Positions 32,926-38,413 of a stretch of DNA of 38,413 bases are shown piece by piece. The notes under the pieces were generated by a model, which saw nothing but the letters and a program-made list of their open reading frames with translations, did no database searches and was not told the origin of the DNA. The translations under genes were made by a program, and so were the position numbers. The DNA is from an uncultured Sutterella sp. (GTDB lineage: Bacteria > Pseudomonadota > Gammaproteobacteria > Burkholderiales > Burkholderiaceae_F), in contig CAAEPH010000041.1 of NCBI GenBank assembly GCA_900757865.1, positions 1 to 38,413 on the forward strand. Direction: 5' to 3'. Position 1 is the first letter of the stretch. The number at the start of each line of letters is the position of its first letter.

Positions 32926-35900
32926 TTATTTAGCCTGAACACCTTTGGTACGTGAGAACCAACGCGTGATTACCACGTAAAACACGGGCACAAACAGTAC
33001 ACAAAGGAACGTTCCCGCAAGCATGCCACCCAAGACGCCAACACCAATGGCATTTTGAGCACCTGCACCAGGTCCTTGAGCCACTGCAAGCGGTAAAACA
33101 CCAAGACCAAACGCTAAGGATGTCATTAAGATCGGGCGTAAGCGTACGCGAACCGCCTCTTCTGCTGCATGAATCGCGTCGAATCCTCGTTCGAGATATT
33201 CTTTAGCGAACTCCACAATCAAAATAGCGTTCTTACTGACCAATCCAACTGTCGTCAATAGGCCAACCTGAAAATAAATATCGTTGGTCATGCCAAGTGC
33301 ATAAGTTAAACCAAACGCACCTACCACACCACACGGTACCACCATCAGCACGGCAATAGGTACACTCCAACTTTCGTAAAGAGCAGCCAAGCAGAGGAAC
33401 ACCACCAATAATGAAATCGCATACAAGGCGGGACCCTGTGAACCCGACTCACGTTCTTGATACGACACACCATTCCAAGAAATCTGATACCCGACAGGGA
33501 AAACCTCATGGAAAATTTCCTCAACACGATCCATAGCTTCACCCGAGGACACCCCTGCAGCAGGACTGCCCTGAATATTCAAAGCAGGTAAGCCATTGAA
33601 TCGCTCCAACCGAGGACTACCGTACTCCCAAGAGAATGTCGCAAATGTGGAGAGTTTGACCATCTCACCTTTGGCATTACGGACCTCCCACTGCAACACG
33701 TCTTCGGGTTGCATGCGTGATTGAGTGTCACCTTGCACCCACACTTGTTTAATACGACCACGGTCCATGTAGTCATTGACATAACTACCCGACATCGCTG
33801 TAGAAATTGTGCGATTGACATCAGCGATGCTAATACCCATCATGGTGAGTTTCTTGTGGTCAATATTCAGCTTTAGCTGAGCTGAGTCGGCCATACCATT
33901 ATGACGTACCATGGTGAGCTTAGGATCTGCATTTGCTTTACCCAAGAACTGTCCTAAGAGTTGCATGAGCTGAGCATGTGAACCACCCGTCGTATCCTGA
34001 ATGTAGAAGTCAAACCCATCGGCGACACCCAATTCTGGTACTGCAGGCAAAGGAAACACTAGCGTTTGGGCACCACGGAAATCAGGGCCAAAAAGCAATG
34101 CACCCATCAATCGTCTCTGAATAGAAACATCTTTAGCTTGAGGGGACTTGCGTTCATCCCAATCCTTAAGCTTCAAGAAGCCCATCGCCATGTTTTGACC
34201 CATACCAGCGAACGAAAAGCCACGAACGGTAAAAACAGCATCCACTGTTTTTTCTTCAGTTTTTTGGATCAAGCCAGTGATTTTCTGAAGCTCGATATCC
34301 GTACGCTCCATGGTGGCGCCATCTGGAAGCTGAGACATCATTAAAAGAACGCCTTGATCTTCACTCGGCATAAAGGACGAAGGAAGCTTGGCAAATCCCA
34401 AACCAACGAGACCAATAATCCCCGCATAAACAATCAGAACGAAACCATAGCCTTTAATCAGTTTTCCGATAAAGCCTTTAACCCACTCTGTCATTTTTTC
34501 GAATGAGCGGTTAAACCAACCAAAGAAACCAGATTTCGATTCATGGTGATCCTTGTCAATAGGCTTTAACATCGTTGCACATAACGATGGAGTCAGTGTC
34601 AATGCCACAATAACGGACAACACCATAGCCGACACAATTGTGACCGAGAACTGACGATAAATGACACCAGCCGAACCACCGAAAAAGGCCATTGGGATGA
34701 ACACCGCCGACAACACCATGGCAATGCCCACCAGGGCTGATTGAATTTCACCCATGGATTTAATCGTCGCCGTCTTCGGATCTGTACCGTCCTCACGCAT
34801 AACGCGCTCAACGTTTTCCACGACCACAATAGCGTCGTCCACCAAAAGCCCAATAGCGAGCACCATGGCAAACATGGTTAACATGTTGATGGAAAATCCC
34901 GCTACAGCGAGGGCTCCAAACGTCCCCAAGAGCACCACTGGTACAGCAATCGTTGGAATAAGGGTCGCGCGTATGTTCTGCAAGAACAAGAACATAACGA
35001 ATACCACTAACACGATGGCTTCAAAAAGCGTCTTAACAACTTCTTCCAAAGCAGCTTTTACAAAGGGAGTGGTGTCATACGGATAGATCACTTCCACGCC
35101 TTGCGGGAAAGTATCTTTCATTGATTCCACTTTTTCCTTAACTGCATTGGAGGTCGCAATAGCATTAGCACCTGAGGCTAACTTAATGGCCATAGCTGCT
35201 GAAGGCTTACCGTTGTATGTGCCTAATGCCGCATAGGACTGCTGTCCTACTTGCACTCTAGCCACATCCTTAAGCAAAACATCTGCACCATCTGAGGTGA
35301 CAGTCAGAAGGATGTTTTCGAACTCTTGAGGTGTCTGTAAGAGACTGCTTGAGGTTATCGTTGCAGTGAATTGCTGCTTACCATCCGTTGGTTGTTGGGC
35401 AATACCGCCCGCCGCCAACTGCACGTTCTGGGCCGAAATAGCATTGGTCACATCAAGCGGCGTCAAGTTATATTGCGATAACTTGATGGGATCAAGCCAA
35501 ATACGCATGGCATATTTCGAACCGAAAGCCTGCACCTCACCAACACCCGTAACACGGGATAAAGGTTCTTGGACATTAGAGACAAGGTAATCCCCCAAAT
35601 CACCTGAGCTCATACGACCATCGGAGCTAATAAAGCCAACAACCATCAAAAAGTTCGCTGACGTTTTTTCGACCGTCACACCCAGGTCTTGCACTACAGA
35701 AGGTAACGTAGTCAGTGCTGTTTGAATTTTATTTTGCACCTGAACCTGTGCCATATCTGGGTTCGTGCCTGGTTTAAAGGTCACAGTAATCGACACCTGC
35801 CCCGACGAATCCGATGTACTGGACATGTACAAATAACCATCGAGCCCTGTCAAATTCTGCTCAATAACCTGTGTCACGGTATTGGAGATCGTTTCGGCTG

Positions 35901-36060
35901 AAGCCCCAGGGTAACGCGCCGAAATTGCCACTTGAGGAGGAGCAATTTGTGGGAATTGGCTGACAGGCAAGGAAAAAATCGACAATGCCCCTGCCAGCAT
36001 AATCACAATAGCGATTACCCAAGAAAAAACCGGTCGCTCAATAAAAAACTTTGAAAACAT
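32926..36060 (-). CDS. acrB: RND multidrug efflux pump, inner-membrane transporter (AcrB/MexB type)
   Basis: A 1044-residue proton-driven drug exporter of the HAE1 group, about the length of AcrB (1049). The N-terminal MFSKFFIERPVFSWVIAIVI is typical. The proton-relay aspartates are Asp408 and Asp409 (IGLLVDDAIVVVENVER), and the partner lysine lies in the second half (GLVSKNAILIVEFAKE). Two six-helix halves and two large periplasmic loops follow the duplicated RND plan. Nothing is truncated. It is 21 bp behind the membrane-fusion gene. Substrates are probably broad (dyes, detergents, antibiotics) but not predictable from sequence. Confidence 0.96.
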   Translation of the reverse strand: MFSKFFIERPVFSWVIAIVIMLAGALSIFSLPVSQFPQIAPPQVAISARYPGASAETISNTVTQVIEQNLTGLDGYLYMSSTSDSSGQVSITVTFKPGTNPDMAQVQVQNKIQTALTTLPSVVQDLGVTVEKTSANFLMVVGFISSDGRMSSGDLGDYLVSNVQEPLSRVTGVGEVQAFGSKYAMRIWLDPIKLSQYNLTPLDVTNAISAQNVQLAAGGIAQQPTDGKQQFTATITSSSLLQTPQEFENILLTVTSDGADVLLKDVARVQVGQQSYAALGTYNGKPSAAMAIKLASGANAIATSNAVKEKVESMKDTFPQGVEVIYPYDTTPFVKAALEEVVKTLFEAIVLVVFVMFLFLQNIRATLIPTIAVPVVLLGTFGALAVAGFSINMLTMFAMVLAIGLLVDDAIVVVENVERVMREDGTDPKTATIKSMGEIQSALVGIAMVLSAVFIPMAFFGGSAGVIYRQFSVTIVSAMVLSVIVALTLTPSLCATMLKPIDKDHHESKSGFFGWFNRSFEKMTEWVKGFIGKLIKGYGFVLIVYAGIIGLVGLGFAKLPSSFMPSEDQGVLLMMSQLPDGATMERTDIELQKITGLIQKTEEKTVDAVFTVRGFSFAGMGQNMAMGFLKLKDWDERKSPQAKDVSIQRRLMGALLFGPDFRGAQTLVFPLPAVPELGVADGFDFYIQDTTGGSHAQLMQLLGQFLGKANADPKLTMVRHNGMADSAQLKLNIDHKKLTMMGISIADVNRTISTAMSGSYVNDYMDRGRIKQVWVQGDTQSRMQPEDVLQWEVRNAKGEMVKLSTFATFSWEYGSPRLERFNGLPALNIQGSPAAGVSSGEAMDRVEEIFHEVFPVGYQISWNGVSYQERESGSQGPALYAISLLVVFLCLAALYESWSVPIAVLMVVPCGVVGAFGLTYALGMTNDIYFQVGLLTTVGLVSKNAILIVEFAKEYLERGFDAIHAAEEAVRVRLRPILMTSLAFGLGVLPLAVAQGPGAGAQNAIGVGVLGGMLAGTFLCVLFVPVFYVVITRWFSRTKGVQAK

Positions 36061-36081
36061 CGTAATCTTCCGGTTAGTCGA

Positions 36082-37269
36082 TTAGAAAAGGGGGTTAGGG
36101 TGGTTTTGCAACGTCGAGGGATCACCTTCTTTAGGAGTCACTTGACGCCCTGGAGCGATACGAAGGAATCCATCATAAACCACGCGTTCGCCATCCTTTA
36201 AACCGCCCTTGACAAGCCATGAGGTTCCGTCAGATCCCGCGACTTCGATAAAGCGTTGCTCAATCTTGTTATCTTTATCAACCACATAGACATACGAACG
36301 TCCTTTGGGATCATGCATCACGGCCTGCATGGATACCAATGCGCTGTTGGGAATACCTCCCTGCACCAACTTTGCTTTAACAAAAAGGCCTGGCATTAAT
36401 AAATGATCCGGGTTCGGAAACTCCATACGTAGATTGACCGATCCCGTCGCCTCGTCAACCGTCACACCATGAAAAGTTAATGTACCTTCATGAGCGTAGA
36501 CCGATCCGTCAGGCAATTGAAGCTTGACTTTCGCATTGCCATTGGAATCGGTTTTGAGTTGTCCCGATGCCAATTCCTGTTTCATTTTCAGTACATTCTG
36601 CGCCGGTTGCACAACATCCACGTACATCGGATCAAGTTGCTGAACGGTCGTCAACGGTGCACTTTGGTAGCTCGTCATCAATGCACCTTCCGTAAACTCG
36701 GAACGACTTGTAACTCCATCAATTGGGGACAAAACCTTGGTGTACGTAAGATTAATACGAGCCGTACTCACCGCCGCTTCGGCAGCTTTAAGCGTAGCCT
36801 GTGCCTGACGATAAGCTGCCTGTGCCGCATCATCAGCCTGTTTAGAGACTGCTTTGGTCTTTAACAGTTCGGAAGAACGCTTTGCGTCTGCCTGTGCCTT
36901 TGTTAAGGTGGCCTTTGCCTGAGCAACTTGAGCCTCAGCAGAAGCCAAGACCGACTGATAAGGTGCAGGATCAATTAGGTACAACGGTTGGCCCTTCTTC
37001 ACTTCAGCACCTTCTGTATATAGGCGCTTCAAAAGGACACCATTAACCTGCGGGCGAACTACCGCTTCGCGATAAGCGTGGGCACGTCCTGTTAGCACGG
37101 TATCAAGCACGTGTTCCCCTAGTGTCACCTTGAAAACCGACACCTCCGTGGGTGGCATTTGTTGGGCGCTCTGGGATGGCCCTTGTTCTTTACAGCCCGT
37201 TAAAGCAATAGTACTTCCGAAAGCAAAAACTAGAGTCATTGCCACGACTGAGCGTTTTTCCAAAAACAT
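36082..37269 (-). CDS. acrA: RND efflux membrane-fusion lipoprotein (AcrA/MexA type)
   Basis: The 395-residue periplasmic adaptor that links the RND pump to the outer-membrane channel. A lipoprotein signal with lipobox LTGC (Cys26) leads into a barrel/lipoyl region (GRAHAYREAVVRPQVNGVLLKRLYTEGAEVKKGQPLYLIDPAPY), a coiled-coil hairpin rich in Ala, Lys and Gln (about 95-170), the second lipoyl half (LTYTKVLSPIDGVTSRSEFTEGALM) and a beta-barrel and membrane-proximal domain. A GTG three codons earlier is possible, but AGGTGA lies before the ATG at 37269. First gene of the operon. Confidence 0.94.
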   Translation of the reverse strand: MFLEKRSVVAMTLVFAFGSTIALTGCKEQGPSQSAQQMPPTEVSVFKVTLGEHVLDTVLTGRAHAYREAVVRPQVNGVLLKRLYTEGAEVKKGQPLYLIDPAPYQSVLASAEAQVAQAKATLTKAQADAKRSSELLKTKAVSKQADDAAQAAYRQAQATLKAAEAAVSTARINLTYTKVLSPIDGVTSRSEFTEGALMTSYQSAPLTTVQQLDPMYVDVVQPAQNVLKMKQELASGQLKTDSNGNAKVKLQLPDGSVYAHEGTLTFHGVTVDEATGSVNLRMEFPNPDHLLMPGLFVKAKLVQGGIPNSALVSMQAVMHDPKGRSYVYVVDKDNKIEQRFIEVAGSDGTSWLVKGGLKDGERVVYDGFLRIAPGRQVTPKEGDPSTLQNHPNPLF

Positions 37270-37300
37270 ACGTTTCACCTACATTTATGTTTTAGCTTAG

Positions 37301-37320
37301 GAGTGAACTTTTGTTTATTC
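37301..37320. promoter_or_regulatory. Second, imperfect TetR-type operator
   Basis: GAGTGAAC-TTTT-GTTTATTC repeats the layout of the main operator (half-sites of eight bases, 4-bp spacer) with two mismatches in the right half. It lies between the predicted transcription start and the acrA-like gene, where a bound repressor would block elongation. Confidence 0.55.
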
Positions 37321-37335
37321 TCGAAATAGTGGCAA

Positions 37336-37364
37336 TTATTACACAGAAAGTGAACGTTTGTTCA
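37336..37364 (-). promoter_or_regulatory. Promoter of the efflux operon
   Basis: On the minus strand TGAACA (37359-37364) and TAATAA (37336-37341) are separated by 17 bp. The -35 box lies inside the main operator, so repressor binding would exclude RNA polymerase. The leader to the ATG is about 60 bases. Confidence 0.6.
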
Positions 37365-37368
37365 CTTT
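37347..37368. promoter_or_regulatory. Perfect inverted-repeat operator of the efflux operon
   Basis: AAAGTGAAC-GTTT-GTTCACTTT: two 9-bp half-sites, perfectly inverted around a 4-bp spacer, overlapping the -35 box of the efflux promoter. Size and position are those of AcrR/MtrR-type TetR-family operators, matching the tetR gene at the operon end. Confidence 0.75.
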
Positions 37369-37543
37369 GAAACGCTTTTTTTCATCTACTCTCCAAAGAG
37401 TTTCGAAGCACCCTAAGGGTTAATACCAAAGAGTTATAACATCTCCATTTAGGGGATTTTTTATCTCTATGAGTTGCAATCTTCTTAAAAATGACCTAAT
37501 CTCAACGCCCATATTTCACTAGCGTTTTTCGCCTCTTTTTTCC

Positions 37544-38191
37544 ATGTTAGAAGCGATTCATTTTCAATATTTTTTAGGGGCTCTTGTATCACTGCTTGTG
37601 ATTACCAATCCCCTATCTAAACTGCCCTTGTTCGTCAGTTTGACGCAAGGAATGTCTGATCAGCGCCGTTTTCAACAAGCTAATATGGCTGGCATTTATG
37701 CTGGGCTTATTATGTTTGTCAGCCTGATTGCAGGCAATATGCTTCTTATTTTCTTCGGGATCTCCTATGGCGCCATGCGTATTGCAGGTGGCCTAGTTGT
37801 TGCGGCTATTGGTTATCAAATGCTGTTTGGAGGGACCTCACCCAACAAAGCCCCCATTGTCCGACGCGACAAGGACGACTATGCCTTTTTCCCCATTGCT
37901 ATGCCTGGTATTGCTGGGCCTGGAACCATTGCCGTAGTGATTGGGTTTTCCACTGAAATTGCCGAAATACAAGATTACTTAGACACGGCTATCGCCATCG
38001 CGTGGACGTCACTTGCTATTGTTTTAACAGCCATGGCCTCTTGGGCTGTGATGAGATACTCAGATATGTTAACCCGTCGCCTAGGACCTTCTGGAACGCA
38101 AGTTCTCTCGAAGCTGATGGGCTTTATCTTGATTTGTATCGGCGTTCAATTTGTGGGTTCAGGTATACGTACCTTCGTAGCTGGCGGTTAA
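37544..38191 (+). CDS. marC: MarC family integral membrane protein
   Basis: A 215-residue inner-membrane protein with six predicted helices. MarC/UPF0056 marks are the start FLGALVSLLVITNPLSKLPLFVSLT, the loop GMSDQRRF, GISYGAMRIAGGLVVAAIGYQML in helix three, and FPIAMPGIAGPGTIAVVIGFST. Despite the name, a role of MarC in antibiotic resistance has not been upheld in E. coli and its function is unknown (family knowledge). It is divergent from the efflux operon, sharing a 274-bp upstream region with it; no promoter of its own was clearly recognised. Confidence 0.92.
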   Translation: MLEAIHFQYFLGALVSLLVITNPLSKLPLFVSLTQGMSDQRRFQQANMAGIYAGLIMFVSLIAGNMLLIFFGISYGAMRIAGGLVVAAIGYQMLFGGTSPNKAPIVRRDKDDYAFFPIAMPGIAGPGTIAVVIGFSTEIAEIQDYLDTAIAIAWTSLAIVLTAMASWAVMRYSDMLTRRLGPSGTQVLSKLMGFILICIGVQFVGSGIRTFVAGG

Positions 38192-38238
38192 TCCCTAAAC
38201 TCCGCGAAAATTTTATAAACAGCAAAAAATAATTCTTC

Positions 38239-38294
38239 GTCCCCTAACAAGTCTTTGATTTCACTAAAAAAATCTTGTTAGGGGACTTGTTTTT
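38239..38294 (+). terminator. Intrinsic terminator after marC
   Basis: A 13-bp perfect stem GTCCCCTAACAAG (38239-38251) / CTTGTTAGGGGAC (38274-38286) with a 22-nt loop is followed by TTGTTTTT. Confidence 0.88.
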
Positions 38295-38315
38295 CTTGAA
38301 ATCATAGATTATAAT
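38287..38315 (+). promoter_or_regulatory. Probable promoter for the gene at the right edge
   Basis: A perfect -10 box TATAAT (38310-38315) is preceded 17 bp upstream by TTGTTT (38287-38292), which is part of the marC terminator T tract. It lies 33 bp before the ATG at 38349. Confidence 0.5.
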
Positions 38316-38348
38316 TAGTAAGTTATCTCGATCTATGGATTTTCTGCC

Positions 38349-38413
38349 ATGACCACCTCCGTTGACACTTTCCCGCTTAATTTCTTGACGTTCAAGAGCA
38401 ATGGACGTACCTA
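38349..38413 (+). CDS. Start of an unidentified gene (partial)
   Basis: An open frame starts at an ATG here and runs off the right edge after 21 codons (MTTSVDTFPLNFLTFKSNGR, then one more residue). Too short to identify. It is supported only by the promoter just upstream and the lack of a stop; no clear ribosome binding site is seen. Confidence 0.45.
   Translation, partial: MTTSVDTFPLNFLTFKSNGRT

Noticed and set aside
34754..35086. Plus-strand frame of 110 codons inside the RND pump gene
   Set aside because: Lies antisense to a well-conserved AcrB-type gene; composition (Thr/Asn/Ser-rich) reflects the complementary frame.

Overview
The window looks like a chromosomal segment of a Gram-negative, host-associated betaproteobacterium, most likely a Sutterella/Parasutterella-type member of Burkholderiales. 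This is inferred from the gene neighbourhoods (argS-SPOR-dsbA-SDR; tRNA-Tyr/tRNA-Thr/tuf), the moderate GC content and a low-oxygen metabolic profile (four-subunit 2-oxoacid:ferredoxin oxidoreductase, cytochrome bd oxidase, DctA). No phage, insertion sequence, CRISPR array or integration site is visible. The region is ordinary chromosome with several unusual local arrangements.

Layout. 1-0.5 kb: the start of tuf (EF-Tu) preceded by tRNA-Thr and tRNA-Tyr behind a strong sigma-70 promoter, all on the minus strand. 0.6-3.7 kb: cardiolipin synthase, a small convergent membrane protein, and the FolE2-type GTP cyclohydrolase. 3.8-7.6 kb: argS, a SPOR-domain protein, dsbA and an SDR oxidoreductase. 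7.6-12.3 kb: recQ, the serine/threonine symporter sstT and a TetA-like MFS exporter. 12.4-16.9 kb: a tightly packed minus-strand operon porG-porA-porB-porD, in which the last gene fuses a GltD-like NAD(P)H/FAD oxidoreductase to a two-cluster ferredoxin. 17.3-20.1 kb: a DUF1801 protein, an alpha/beta hydrolase, and a translationally coupled NtrC-like regulator that has lost the sigma-54 contact loop. 20.2-24.0 kb: a full cytochrome bd operon (cydP-cydA-cydB-cydX-ybgE) ending in a group II truncated haemoglobin. 24.0-29.3 kb: yaeQ and a DUF4870 protein, a membrane protein of unknown function, a QseBC-like two-component system, and a DegP/DegQ protease. 29.3-38.2 kb: dctA, an RND efflux operon (acrA-acrB-outer membrane factor-tetR) and marC. 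A partial unidentified gene starts at the right edge.

The most notable points are these. (1) The TetR repressor that closes the efflux operon begins at a TAATG overlap with the outer-membrane-factor stop codon, but its N-terminal DNA-binding domain is split by a one-base frameshift. The promoter still carries a perfect 9+9 inverted-repeat operator and a second imperfect copy. (2) The por operon appears built to pass 2-oxoacid electrons to NAD(P). (3) The PAS-AAA+-Fis regulator lacks the GAFTGA loop and has a degraded Walker B motif, so it probably does not activate sigma-54 promoters. (4) The cyd operon combines three very small subunits with a truncated globin. Start codons were moved inward from the longest open frame wherever Shine-Dalgarno sequences or family alignment favoured it; each case is noted.
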